From NCBI GenBank assembly GCA_016285835.1, contig JAEERM010000024.1, positions 1 to 33,575 on the forward strand: a stretch of DNA of 33,575 nt. The letters run 5' to 3'. The notes beneath the pieces were generated by a model. That model saw only the letters and a list, made by a program, of their open reading frames with translations. It did no database searches and had not been told where the DNA came from. A program made the position numbers and the translations under genes. The number at the start of each line of letters is the position of its first letter. The first letter of the stretch is position 1. Source of the DNA: Fibrobacter sp. (lineage in GTDB: Bacteria; Fibrobacterota; Fibrobacteria; Fibrobacterales; Fibrobacteraceae). This document shows positions 8,914-17,614 of the stretch, piece after piece.

Positions 8914-10194
8914 ATGAACTTTGTCCGCAAACTCGACAAGATTGCATTTGGCCTCTGCATTTTCGGGTTTACGTTTGCAGGTGCAGCGGAGTTGGACATT
9001 TGCGCATTCGACGAGCAACTCGTCGATGCGTTAACAGAATGCATCCAGTCCCATTCCGGCTACGCCAAGGTTCTCGATTTCATTCAGCAAGACAGCCTCC
9101 CCCCGAACAATGAAGTTTGCCCTGACGAGGAAAAGTCGCAGGACATCTCGAAAAAAGTTACGGCGCTTTTCCGCACGAGCAATACCGCCCGGAACGTCGC
9201 AGAGTATGATGTCGCATACACAAAGTACGCCCATTTTACCGGGAGCGAAGAAGACGGAAAAAAGTTTACCGACGAAGACAACGCCGCATACAACATCGTA
9301 CTTGACTACATCATCGCAAAATACGACAAGCGATTCGCCAACGTAAAACACAGCATGATATCTGCCGCCATGAACGGCGACATGAACAAGTACGGCTACG
9401 CTTCAAAAATCGACGCCTTGTTCGAAGATCTGGAAATATCCAAGTCGTCCATGATCGAAGGCAAGCCCGCAAGCGAAATAAAAAAGGAACGGGAAGATTC
9501 CTGGGCCGGCTTATGGATTACAGAGAACTCATCCAAAGAACTGAGCGAAGGTAAGTACAGTTGGTTGCAGAGACCGATTCAAAACTTTGCCCAAAAATAT
9601 CCTGGGAGCCCTTATATCGCGACATTTTCTTTGATGTCCGATGAAAAGTTGATACAGGACCTCGCCCAAACCGAAGAAAAAGAAGAAATCCAGACCTACA
9701 AAAAAGACAACCGACGCGTCGGTTTCGGCCTCGGAGTCATGGTAGGGAAAACACTGCTCGGTTCGGATATGGAGCCCATGAAAGAAAAAGTTTCCGTTTC
9801 CGTCCCCAACTTTAGACTCCAGATAATTCACGTGGTAGCGCAACTTCAGGGGGACATGTACCTCGGCGGCAGCATAAACGCTATGGGATTGGATGGGCTG
9901 TTCGGCTATTGCCTTGAATACAAATCGTTCGGGGCCGACTTGTTGGTCGGCATCGGATTCGACCAGTTCTTCATGGGCGAAGATACCACAACGAGTCGCG
10001 CACTATTAGCGGGGATTCAGGGTTTCAAGCATTTTTATTTTGGAGCAGTCGGCGCATTCACTACCAAGTTGCAGTGGACGCTAAAAACGCTTGAATTTGA
10101 TTCTCCCATAACAAAACGCAAACGCCGTGTTTTTATCAACCAGTTTTATTTCGGCGTAGCCCTCGATTTTCTTGTTCCACTCTCTGAAATTTAG
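8914..10194 (+). CDS. Exported protein of unknown function, paralogue A
   Basis: 426 residues with a signal peptide (hydrophobic 11-23, likely cut after AGA before AELDIC). I do not recognise the family. The N-terminal half is mostly helical, with D-x-C-x-FDE after the signal and a second Cys in a CPDEE context, a likely disulfide. YTKYAHF and DEDNAAYN-x-x-LDYIIAKYD follow. The last ~170 residues alternate polar and hydrophobic residues with many Gly and aromatics (GFGLGVMVGK, GVALDFLVPL), as in an outer-membrane beta-barrel or beta-rich domain. AAGGGA precedes ATG 8914. The next gene (10207) is a clear paralogue 12 bp downstream. The context suggests an envelope product in one operon with aguA, but no role can be given. 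Confidence 0.8.
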   Translation: MNFVRKLDKIAFGLCIFGFTFAGAAELDICAFDEQLVDALTECIQSHSGYAKVLDFIQQDSLPPNNEVCPDEEKSQDISKKVTALFRTSNTARNVAEYDVAYTKYAHFTGSEEDGKKFTDEDNAAYNIVLDYIIAKYDKRFANVKHSMISAAMNGDMNKYGYASKIDALFEDLEISKSSMIEGKPASEIKKEREDSWAGLWITENSSKELSEGKYSWLQRPIQNFAQKYPGSPYIATFSLMSDEKLIQDLAQTEEKEEIQTYKKDNRRVGFGLGVMVGKTLLGSDMEPMKEKVSVSVPNFRLQIIHVVAQLQGDMYLGGSINAMGLDGLFGYCLEYKSFGADLLVGIGFDQFFMGEDTTTSRALLAGIQGFKHFYFGAVGAFTTKLQWTLKTLEFDSPITKRKRRVFINQFYFGVALDFLVPLSEI

Positions 10195-10206
10195 GGTATA
10201 TCCGAC

Positions 10207-11502
10207 ATGAAGCGTTTGTTCCTCATCCTGTTCTTGCTTTGCGCAACGCATTCCCTCTCTGCAGAAATCGACGCCTGCACATTCGACGAATACGTTCTTG
10301 GAATGTTCAACGAAATTTCCGTTTCGCAAGACACCACGAGGCATCTGGAACTTTTGGACTTTGTCGCAGAATACGGGCACAAGGCAGATCCGGAGATATG
10401 CGCAATTGAATCCCGACGGGAAAAACTGGTGCGGATAGCCTACACGCTTTATGACGAAAAGAAAGGCGAGCACGAATATAACGACGTCTATACAAAGTAC
10501 GCCTTTATCGCGAATCGGGAAATTAATGGCCGCACGATAACGGAAGAAGACAACGCGATGTACAACATGCTACTGGATTACATGATAGCCAAGTACGACA
10601 GTTGGTTCGCCTACGAAAAAAAGGAAATGCTGAGCAACGCGCCACTAAGCCCTACGGTCCTTGGGGAACTGATTTTAAACAAACTTATCTCAATAGATCA
10701 AATCGCAGGATTCGCCCGCAAAATAGGAAAGCCTCCTTCTGATGCGGCTCTCGACCTGATGCAATCCTGGGCGGGACTTTGGTTCCAAAACGAAAGTCCA
10801 ATTGGACGCCATCCCAAATTCGACAACGACTACACCTGGATACTGCAAGCCAGGAACAACTTCTTGGAAAAATACCCCGAAAGTCGCTACAAGGCGGCAA
10901 TTGAAACCATCATGGACGACGACGTCTGCAACAAATTGCGGAAATACGACAAAGAAGACGGAGTTTTCAGTTTTGGGATAACGCTATCCCTCGGCAAAGC
11001 CCTAATGACGTCCGCCTTCGACAACGTAGACGAAACCTTCTCTATCGGGTTTCCTCAAGGGCGCCTCCAAATCAACCATTTGGTGTTCCAAATCCAGTTA
11101 GACGCAATATTCAACGGCTCAAAGCCCAAGCAAGTCGCTTTTAACGGACTCTCCGGATACGCTTTTGAATTCGGCAATTACGGCATCGATGTCATGGGCG
11201 GTCTTGGATATGCGCAGTTCATGCTCAACGGCGATTCCACAGACAACCTAGCTTACTTGGGTAGCATCCAGTTCGTAAAGCGTCTCCCTGTGGGAGACCT
11301 CCTCCACATATCCCCAAAGTTCCAATGGCTGGCCAAGGTAATCCATTTTGACGACCCCATCGACGACCGAAAAAAATGGGGCATGGTCAATCAGTTCCTG
11401 ATAGGATTCACCTTCGAAGCAAGGCAACCGCTGTCCCGGTTAAACGTCAAGGACTACGGCAAAAAGCACGAAAGTGTGCGGAGAACGAATCTCGGCGACT
11501 AA
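10207..11502 (+). CDS. Exported protein of unknown function, paralogue B
   Basis: 431 residues with a signal peptide ending SLSA before EIDACTFDE. It shares with the preceding gene the D-x-C-x-FDE start, a second Cys (PEICAIE), YTKYAF, EEDNAMYNMLLDYMIAKYD, the SWAGLWF segment, a KYPES-x-Y motif and a C-terminal beta-rich half (FSFGITLSLGKAL through NQFLIGFTFEA). Similarity is moderate, so the duplication is not recent. It ends in a basic tail (KKHESVRRTNLGD). It converges on rnhA with eight bases between the two stops, and no terminator is visible there. An outer-membrane barrel with a periplasmic helical domain is the most economical reading, but this is inference. Confidence 0.8.
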   Translation: MKRLFLILFLLCATHSLSAEIDACTFDEYVLGMFNEISVSQDTTRHLELLDFVAEYGHKADPEICAIESRREKLVRIAYTLYDEKKGEHEYNDVYTKYAFIANREINGRTITEEDNAMYNMLLDYMIAKYDSWFAYEKKEMLSNAPLSPTVLGELILNKLISIDQIAGFARKIGKPPSDAALDLMQSWAGLWFQNESPIGRHPKFDNDYTWILQARNNFLEKYPESRYKAAIETIMDDDVCNKLRKYDKEDGVFSFGITLSLGKALMTSAFDNVDETFSIGFPQGRLQINHLVFQIQLDAIFNGSKPKQVAFNGLSGYAFEFGNYGIDVMGGLGYAQFMLNGDSTDNLAYLGSIQFVKRLPVGDLLHISPKFQWLAKVIHFDDPIDDRKKWGMVNQFLIGFTFEARQPLSRLNVKDYGKKHESVRRTNLGD

Positions 11503-11510
11503 GCGCGGCG

Positions 11511-12119
11511 CTAGTCTTTTTTCTCCGATTTTTCAGAAGCCTTTTTTGCTTTCTCGATAGCCTCTTTAGCTAGTTTGTCTACAAGTTCGTTCCACTTGAC
11601 GCCCGTGTGGGCCGCCACCTTTTCGAACTGTACACGGTGCAGGTACGGCTTGACCGCCTTTACGTACTGCTGGGCGACATTGCTCTTGGCCTGCCATTCG
11701 CCCTTGGCCCAGCGGGCAATTCCTTCGTAGTCGTGGCAGATGACGCCCTTCTTGTCGTTGGCGTCGAGCCAACGCATGGCCTGGTAGCTCGCCATCACCT
11801 CGCCGTCGATATTGCGGCTTTCGGCGGGGAACGCCGTGATTCCCGACCCGCGTGCAAGTTCCTTGTCCCCATCCACGACAACATAAGCCCACCCGGCCGG
11901 AGCGAAAGTCGGCGAGAAGGAGCCGTCTACAAAAACACGGATCCCAGCAGGGACCGGAGCCTCGATTCCGGCAATCCAGGCCTCGGCTTCGGCCTTTGTC
12001 GCAAAAGATTTGAACAAAACACCCTTAATTCCGTGCGTCAGGGATTCACATTCGGCCCAAGAGGTCACGATTTGACTTTTTTCGGGGGCCTTTATGGCGT
12101 AGAACTTCACTTTAGGCAT
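11511..12119 (-). CDS. rnhA: Ribonuclease H with viroplasmin-type N-domain
   Basis: 202 residues. The first ~50 match the small viroplasmin / caulimovirus N-domain seen in front of some RNases H (FYAIK, TSWAECESLTHGIKGVLFKSF, AEAWI), which binds RNA:DNA hybrids in known members. The rest is an RNase H fold with the catalytic carboxylates visible: Asp65 (VDGSFS), Glu107 (DGEVMA), Asp130 (CHDYEG), Asp181 (ELVDKLAKEA), and His171 in AAHTGV. It degrades RNA in RNA:DNA hybrids. The tail is Lys/Glu-rich. No ribosome site precedes ATG 12119; a palindromic TAAATTTA box (12124-12131) ends four bases upstream of it, so a leaderless transcript is possible. Confidence 0.9.
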   Translation of the reverse strand: MPKVKFYAIKAPEKSQIVTSWAECESLTHGIKGVLFKSFATKAEAEAWIAGIEAPVPAGIRVFVDGSFSPTFAPAGWAYVVVDGDKELARGSGITAFPAESRNIDGEVMASYQAMRWLDANDKKGVICHDYEGIARWAKGEWQAKSNVAQQYVKAVKPYLHRVQFEKVAAHTGVKWNELVDKLAKEAIEKAKKASEKSEKKD

Positions 12120-12167
12120 GGCGTAAATTTAGTATATTATCCATCGGATATTTGACTTGGAGCAAAC

Positions 12168-12716
12168 GTGACACCTTCGCCTTATTTTACAGACACATTT
12201 CGCTATTTTTTCAAGCGATTCTATTCCAGCGCCAAGCTGTTCAAGTGGTTTCTGAAACAGGCTGGCGAAGACTCCGCCGCGTTTGACTTTCCGAACATTC
12301 TGAAGGACCACCCGAAGACTTTGACGATCCTGCCTAAGGACCTGGAACGCGCAAACAAGTTCATGCGCGCCATGCCCGACGCCTGGTTCAAGAACATGCT
12401 GTTCTGCACCCACGAGTCGCAACATTCCCTGATTTCTTCTAGGCGTTCCCACGCCGTGTACTACAGCGACAAGGAATGCCGTTTCGGCGAACCCGTCTTC
12501 AACGAAATCCAGCGCAAGATCCAGGAATTCGCTCCGCAGGTCTGCCTGTACCTCGACGATCCATTCCTCCCCCGCTTGTTCCTCGCCAAAACCAGCGGTG
12601 CCCCTTGCCGCATCGGTTTTGCCACTGAAAACTATTATCCGTTCCTCAACCTGAGCCTTCACAGAGACAACAAGTCCGAAGCCCAAACAATCTCCGAGTA
12701 TTACGGAGTCGGCTAA
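12168..12716 (+). CDS. Uncharacterised protein, GT-B-like pattern
   Basis: 182 residues from GTG 12168, chosen because GGAG lies five bases before it. I do not recognise a named family. A basic aromatic N-terminus (FRYFFKRFYSSAKLFKWFLK) leads to alternating strands and helices (KTLTILPKDLERANKFMRAMP, KNMLFCT, HAVYYSD, PQVCLYLDD) and an SGAP-x-RIGFATENYYPFLNLSL segment. This is reminiscent of the N-terminal half of heptosyltransferase (GT9)-like proteins, but it is too short for a full glycosyltransferase and no catalytic site is evident. Its TAA overlaps the ATG of the PHP gene (TAATG), implying translational coupling. The divergent gap 12120-12167 holds TATATTAT. Confidence 0.75.
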   Translation: MTPSPYFTDTFRYFFKRFYSSAKLFKWFLKQAGEDSAAFDFPNILKDHPKTLTILPKDLERANKFMRAMPDAWFKNMLFCTHESQHSLISSRRSHAVYYSDKECRFGEPVFNEIQRKIQEFAPQVCLYLDDPFLPRLFLAKTSGAPCRIGFATENYYPFLNLSLHRDNKSEAQTISEYYGVG

Positions 12717-13585
12717 TGCAAAAGGGATCCACCATCATCACCGAAAGCGGTGGGTTCGCAGACTTGCACCTCCACACAAAACTCTCCGACGGAAACCTGG
12801 AAGTTGAAGAACTGCTCCGGCTCTGCAAGCGCAAGGGACTGCGCTGCATTTCCATCACCGACCACGACAACCTCGACTCGTTCAAGCTGGCCGAAGAACC
12901 CGCAAAGCAAATCGGGCTCGAAATCATTCCAGGCATCGAGATTTCTGCCGTGTGGCAAAGCAAGGATATCCATATCCTGGGTTACTTCTGCGACCCGACA
13001 AACCTCGCCCTGAACATGGAACTCGAGGACTTCGCCAAGCAGAGGGTGAGCCGCGCCAAGGCCATCATCAAAAAACTGAACGCGCTCGGCATCGACATCA
13101 CGTTCGAAAAGGTGAATTCCTACTGCAAGGGCAAAGTCATCGGACGACCGCACATTGCCATGTCCTTGGTCGACGAAGAATACATCTCGAACTTTTCCGA
13201 GGCCTTCTCGAAGTACCTCGGTGACGGCTGCGTCGCCTTCGTCGAGAAGAAGGGACTCAACCCGCAGCAGACCATCCGTCTCATCGAAAACGCCGGCGGC
13301 ATCGCCGTGCTCGCCCACCCGTACAAGTCCGGGCTCAGCGACGAGTTCATCGAGAACATGGTGGAATGGGGCATCCAGGGTATCGAGGTCTACAGCCCCG
13401 CCCAGAAGGGCGCCGTGGCTCGCAAGTACAAAGACATGGCTCACAAGTACGGGCTCATCGGCACAGGAGGTTCCGACTTCCACACCGAAAGCGGTACATA
13501 CCCGCCCGGTTGCATGAAGATGCCTTACAGTGTAGTTCAAGCGCTTCGCGAAAGGCGCGAAAAATCCCGTGCGGAATGGTACTAA
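12716..13585 (+). CDS. PHP-domain metal-dependent phosphoesterase
   Basis: 289 residues, cytoplasmic. The PHP motifs appear in order: DLHLHTKLSDG (16-26), TDHDN, PGIEIS, HILGYF, GRPHIA, LAHPYKSG and GSDFHTESG, supplying the His/Asp/Glu ligands of a multi-metal centre. Length and motif order match the YciV/RNase AM (3',5'-nucleoside bisphosphate phosphatase) group, which trims nucleotides from RNA 5' ends or hydrolyses pAp-type nucleotides. The exact substrate cannot be set from sequence. The ATG overlaps the preceding stop, and its own TAA overlaps the next ATG (TAATG at 13583-13587), so three genes are coupled. The insertion between GYF and GRPHIA is typical of this group. Confidence 0.9.
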   Translation: MQKGSTIITESGGFADLHLHTKLSDGNLEVEELLRLCKRKGLRCISITDHDNLDSFKLAEEPAKQIGLEIIPGIEISAVWQSKDIHILGYFCDPTNLALNMELEDFAKQRVSRAKAIIKKLNALGIDITFEKVNSYCKGKVIGRPHIAMSLVDEEYISNFSEAFSKYLGDGCVAFVEKKGLNPQQTIRLIENAGGIAVLAHPYKSGLSDEFIENMVEWGIQGIEVYSPAQKGAVARKYKDMAHKYGLIGTGGSDFHTESGTYPPGCMKMPYSVVQALRERREKSRAEWY

Positions 13586-15657
13586 TGAAAATATCGTTCA
13601 AGACCATAGCCGTACTTTTAGTAGCACTTGCTACAAGTGCCCTTGCCGATATCATCCCGGCGAAACCTTACTCGATACCGGAGCCACAGGATTCCTCGTG
13701 GGATTCCCCCGATAGGCCGGACCCCGCAGTCCGGGAAACGGACGCCGGACGCTGGGCCATCCCGCTACGTGAAGTCATGCAGCGAACCTTCGACGTGTCG
13801 GGACAAAAATCCGAATGGGTCCTCGGAACATCCATCCTCGGCCACCCTGAACTCGACCCGATGGCCATGGGCATATCATCCCTTTCTACACGCTACCCAA
13901 GCAAGTTGGCCGGCCTTTACACGACGCGGCTGGGCTACGACGCGACCACGCTCACCCTGAACGGCGAGAACGGAATCCTATTCGAAGAACGGCACGGCAT
14001 CCCGATTGACACGCCCATAACAGACTTGAACTGGGAGCGTTCTTCGTTCGACGGCAACGCACTCCGGCTCGACTTCCGCCGACTCGTCACCGATTCCGTA
14101 ATGCTGGACTTTGGCGTCCAGAGCCACTCGAACCACGACTCCAAAGATTACACGTACCAAAACGTCACGCACTCTCCCTATTTTGCCCTGGGTCGCGACT
14201 CCACGCAAATCCCGTTCGGCGGCAGGAACATCGCCATGAACAGCATGCACATTCAACCCATGCTCACCTGGCGTTTCGGGCTCGGTAAGGCCTACCTCAA
14301 GATGAACTACCTGAGCCTGGAAAATGCGGACAACACGAACCACAAGGTGTTGCTCGACACCATGGACCATTCTATACGCACATTCCAGACTAATCCCTAC
14401 ACCATCGACATCAAGGCTGTCACCTACGGAGCAGGCTTTGAAATTTATCCCACCTCCAAGAGTTTCTTCTCGACTGACTTCCAGTACGGCACGCACGAAA
14501 TCGAAGAAGATTCCCTCCCCTCCATTCTTAAGGACACCGCAACCGTCGTCGCCGAAAACGGAATTGTCAGTGTAAACAATATCTACTACGACACGACGAC
14601 CTCGCTCGAATACGAAACCATCCTCGGCAACTTCGGGCTCGGCTACCACACACTTCTCAACCCCACACTCAAGTTCAGCTACGAATTCCTGAACGCCGAC
14701 GATGCTCGCGGTGGCAAAAAGAAGGAATACTTCCAGGACCGCGAAGTGGGCTACATGCAAGTTTCCGACACCATCGCATTCACGATGTTCCGTGCGCAAG
14801 CGGGTATGCAACGCAACAGTTCCCTACTCGACAAACAAGAATACGCCCCGGCCTATTCCACCGATGCAACTGTTTTCTTGCCGTACCACTTCCGGTTAAA
14901 TGGAAACATCCGCCACGACAACAGGTTCCCCGATATCAACCAAATCAAGATTTACGAAACCGGACGCCTCTCGTTCCCGAACGAAGATTTGAAATACGAA
15001 AAACGCGACCGCTACGCCACGCACATCGGCTGGCATTCTCGTGAAGTCTTTTACGGGCTAGGTTTCCGCTACGAAAAGGTCGAAAACCTGATGAGGCCCT
15101 ACTGGGTCAAGAAGGGCAGCGTCGACAGCACTGTTACGTACGATACCCGGGAATATGGGGAAGATACTATCATTGACACCATCGTTACGGCAGACTCCAT
15201 CGAAACACTCTACCGCTGGGCAAATATCGACGAAGCAAACACGCTCGACTGGATTTTGCAACTGGGCTTCCGTCTCGGGAACTGGAAATTCTACCTGGAA
15301 CGCGGGCAAGTCATCGACCGTTCGAGAAAACTCATCGACACACCGGAACTTTACTACAAGGGAAGTATCCACTGGCAGAACCGCTTTGTCAAGGACAGGC
15401 TGGGTGTGAGCGTTCGCGTAGACTGGCAGTGGTTCAACAACAGGATGGACTGCACCATCAACGAACACGGCAACCCCGAACTAGTTGAAATGAGCCACTA
15501 CCTGGCGCTTGATTTCGAAGCCCGTATGCAGATTCTCTCCTTTGAACTTTATACAAGAATCGAGAACTTCAACCACAGCATCTACATGCCCGAAGCGGGA
15601 TACACGCCGGAAGGCTTGCGATTCGCCTATGGAATCGTGTGGACGTTTGGCAACTAA
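13585..15657 (+). CDS. Outer-membrane beta-barrel (TonB-receptor/porin-like)
   Basis: 690 residues from ATG 13585. An upstream open extension in the same frame overlaps the PHP gene and is not coding; this ATG begins a clear signal peptide (MKISFKTIAVLLVALATSALA, cut before DIIP). From ~120 on the protein is a succession of amphipathic strands with paired aromatics and periodic turns (KAYLKMNYLSL, HFRLNGNIRHDNRFPDINQIK, YGLGFRYEKVENL, LGVSVRVDWQWFNNRMD), as in the barrels of TonB-dependent receptors. It ends in a strand (GIVWTFGN). No TonB box or convincing plug is seen, so it may be a plug-less barrel. The start is coupled to the PHP gene by TAATG. The ligand is unknown. Confidence 0.8.
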   Translation: MKISFKTIAVLLVALATSALADIIPAKPYSIPEPQDSSWDSPDRPDPAVRETDAGRWAIPLREVMQRTFDVSGQKSEWVLGTSILGHPELDPMAMGISSLSTRYPSKLAGLYTTRLGYDATTLTLNGENGILFEERHGIPIDTPITDLNWERSSFDGNALRLDFRRLVTDSVMLDFGVQSHSNHDSKDYTYQNVTHSPYFALGRDSTQIPFGGRNIAMNSMHIQPMLTWRFGLGKAYLKMNYLSLENADNTNHKVLLDTMDHSIRTFQTNPYTIDIKAVTYGAGFEIYPTSKSFFSTDFQYGTHEIEEDSLPSILKDTATVVAENGIVSVNNIYYDTTTSLEYETILGNFGLGYHTLLNPTLKFSYEFLNADDARGGKKKEYFQDREVGYMQVSDTIAFTMFRAQAGMQRNSSLLDKQEYAPAYSTDATVFLPYHFRLNGNIRHDNRFPDINQIKIYETGRLSFPNEDLKYEKRDRYATHIGWHSREVFYGLGFRYEKVENLMRPYWVKKGSVDSTVTYDTREYGEDTIIDTIVTADSIETLYRWANIDEANTLDWILQLGFRLGNWKFYLERGQVIDRSRKLIDTPELYYKGSIHWQNRFVKDRLGVSVRVDWQWFNNRMDCTINEHGNPELVEMSHYLALDFEARMQILSFELYTRIENFNHSIYMPEAGYTPEGLRFAYGIVWTFGN

Positions 15658-15663
15658 CGCGGG

Positions 15664-15698
15664 AAGTAGGAAGTAGACAGTAGGAAGTAAACGGTAGG
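15664..15698 (+). repeat. Short 7-bp-period repeat between genes
   Basis: Five heptamers in a row: AAGTAGG, AAGTAGA, CAGTAGG, AAGTAAA and CGGTAGG. The first 26 bases match exactly the tracts starting at 26906 and 27127 in the folC-endA region. The last heptamer gives the AGGAA that serves as ribosome site for ATG 15705. Confidence 0.8.
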
Positions 15699-15704
15699 AA
15701 ACAA

Positions 15705-16244
15705 ATGAAACGGGTTCTTGCATTATTGCTTACGATGACGATAGCCTGCCTTGCGCAGGCCGTTCCAAATACGCATGACGCAGAGTCCCAGTTTTACAGG
15801 GATTCCCTTAAGGCTATACAAAACGCCGACGACACCTACAGGGATTACGACGACTTCTACCAAAAACTCGTCAAGCAAGAGAAAATGCTTCCTACTATAT
15901 GGGAGAATATCGTAGGGTGCGCAGCCGGGGCATTCATCATCGGATTCGGAACATACGGGGCCATCAACTCAGAATCCATCCACGAATCCTATGAGTCCTC
16001 TACAATAAATTCAAGAACCATTTCCAGCACAGCTATCGCATTTCAAATCATCGGCACAACATTAATCGCCTACAATACGTATGCAATCATCCGCGACGCC
16101 CCAAGATCCAGAAGAACCCACAATTACAAAAGAATCTACGAAATCTATAAGCAGCGAAGAAACGAGCAAATTAAAATAGACTTCGTCCCCACCTTTGGAT
16201 TAGACAATTCCTCTGCCGGAATAAATCTGCTGCTCCGTCTATAA
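15705..16244 (+). CDS. Small exported membrane protein, unknown function
   Basis: 179 residues with a signal peptide ending AQA before VPNTHD. A charged, Tyr/Asp-rich region with helix-forming heptads (FYRDSLKAIQNADDTYRDYDDFYQKLVKQEK) precedes two hydrophobic segments at ~66-86 (GCAAGAFIIGFGTYGAI) and ~108-128 (AIAFQIIGTTLIAYNTYAII). A basic stretch (PRSRRTHNYKRIYEIYKQRR) and a short beta-like tail (FVPTFGLDNSSAGINLLLRL) follow. I recognise no family; it resembles small inner-membrane or lipid-associated proteins that Fibrobacterota and Bacteroidota carry near outer-membrane genes. Its ribosome site (AGGAA, 15696-15700) lies in a heptamer repeat. The phosphatase gene follows after 17 bp. Confidence 0.75.
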   Translation: MKRVLALLLTMTIACLAQAVPNTHDAESQFYRDSLKAIQNADDTYRDYDDFYQKLVKQEKMLPTIWENIVGCAAGAFIIGFGTYGAINSESIHESYESSTINSRTISSTAIAFQIIGTTLIAYNTYAIIRDAPRSRRTHNYKRIYEIYKQRRNEQIKIDFVPTFGLDNSSAGINLLLRL

Positions 16245-16261
16245 AAAAGGAAACTACATTT

Positions 16262-17602
16262 ATGAAATTTCAGGCAACCCTTTTTATTTCCGCCTTTTTG
16301 GCGTGCTCGATTTTTGCCCAGACGGATTCTGTCAAAGCTGAAATCATCAAGGACTTCCACAAAATGGGAAGCAACTACTATGCCTATCCCACTCCAGAAG
16401 CCAAATACACTAAAGTCCCCGCAGGGTACAAGCCCTTCTACCTGAGTCACTACGGCAGGCACGGCAGCCGTTTCCACCAGCCCGCCGACCACTACCACGA
16501 ACTGTACAACACACTGGCCAAAGCCGATTCCGCAGGCAAGCTCACCGAACTCGGTAAGAACCTTCTTGAACGCGCCAAGTACCTGGACGAATACGCCGCC
16601 CCCCGCGCCGGTGACTTGACGCAGGTCGGCGTAGCGCAGCACCAAGGTATTGCCAAACGCATGGTCAAAAACTTTCCCGAGGTGTTCAAGAACGACGCCT
16701 ACATCGAAGCCTACGCGAGTACCAGCGTACGTTGCGTCGTAAGCATGGCCGCCTTCCTCGAAGAACTGCGCGCCCAAAAGCCTAAACTCGACATCCACCA
16801 GGAATCGGGCAAGTACCTCATGAACTTTATCAGTCCGCTCGACTTCGGAAAAATCATCGGTGAGTCAAACACACCCGCATGGCAAAAAGAAAACGAAAAA
16901 CTTTACAGCCATGTGGACCCGACACGCATGATGCGTGCTATCTTCAACGACACAAATTACATCAAGAAGAAAGTGAACGCTGGCGACCTCTACAGCAAGA
17001 TTTACGAAATCGGCAACAGCCTCCAAGGCAGCCCCGAAATTGAGTTCAACTTCGATGACTTATGGACCGCCGAAGACATGTTCGAACGCTGGCGCGCCCA
17101 GAATGCCTGGTGGTACAGCGTTCTCGGCAACAATCCCTTCGCCAAAAAACAGGGACTCGAAAACGCAAGGCCGCTCCTGAAGAACTTCCTTGAAGTTGCA
17201 GACAAGGTAATCGCAGCCGATACGGCAAAGGCCGACAAGACCACAGCAAAGAACGCTCCGAAGAAAACTTCCGCGACGCTCCGCTTTGGTCACGACACCG
17301 TCATCTTCCCGTTCGCCGTCCTGTTGCAACTGGAAAACGGTTCGCAAAACACCGGCATCGAAACCGCCGACATGGAAAACCTGCACAAGGTCTGGCGCGA
17401 CTACGAAATCAGCCCGATGGCCGCAAACGTACAATTTATATTCTACAAGTCCAGCAAGAAGGGCACCCCGATTTTGGTGAAGGTGATGCTTAACGAAATC
17501 GAACAGAAACTGCCCGTGACATGCGACTCCACGACCGTCAAGAACTGCCCCGCCGCCCCGTATTACCGCTGGGAAGACGTGAGAGCGTTCTACGGGAAAT
17601 AA
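16262..17602 (+). CDS. Secreted histidine acid phosphatase (branch 2)
   Basis: 446 residues with a signal peptide (cut near CSIFA before QTDS). The catalytic SHYGRHGSRF motif gives nucleophile His67 and Arg66/Arg70. TSVRC (154-158) supplies the conserved third Arg, and FGHDT gives the proton-donor pair His344-Asp345. This is the clade 2 histidine phosphatase pattern (acid phosphatases, phytases, MINPP-like), with the long insert between RHG and HD filled by a helical domain. It probably releases phosphate from organic phosphates in the periplasm or outside. The Ala/Lys-rich stretch at ~318-337 (TAKADKTTAKNAPKK) looks like a linker inserted just before the HD strand. An AAGGAAA site precedes ATG 16262. 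Substrate (phytate, sugar phosphate or inositol pyrophosphate) is undetermined. Confidence 0.9.
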   Translation: MKFQATLFISAFLACSIFAQTDSVKAEIIKDFHKMGSNYYAYPTPEAKYTKVPAGYKPFYLSHYGRHGSRFHQPADHYHELYNTLAKADSAGKLTELGKNLLERAKYLDEYAAPRAGDLTQVGVAQHQGIAKRMVKNFPEVFKNDAYIEAYASTSVRCVVSMAAFLEELRAQKPKLDIHQESGKYLMNFISPLDFGKIIGESNTPAWQKENEKLYSHVDPTRMMRAIFNDTNYIKKKVNAGDLYSKIYEIGNSLQGSPEIEFNFDDLWTAEDMFERWRAQNAWWYSVLGNNPFAKKQGLENARPLLKNFLEVADKVIAADTAKADKTTAKNAPKKTSATLRFGHDTVIFPFAVLLQLENGSQNTGIETADMENLHKVWRDYEISPMAANVQFIFYKSSKKGTPILVKVMLNEIEQKLPVTCDSTTVKNCPAAPYYRWEDVRAFYGK

Positions 17603-17614
17603 AAAAATTCCATT

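Noticed and set aside
7841-8947. Open frame antisense to agmatine deiminase (368 codons)
   Set aside because: The plus-strand frame carries all agmatine deiminase motifs; this one is a shadow.
13366-13584. 73-codon upstream extension of the barrel protein
   Set aside because: It overlaps the PHP gene in another frame and would bury the signal peptide; ATG 13585 is coupled by TAATG.
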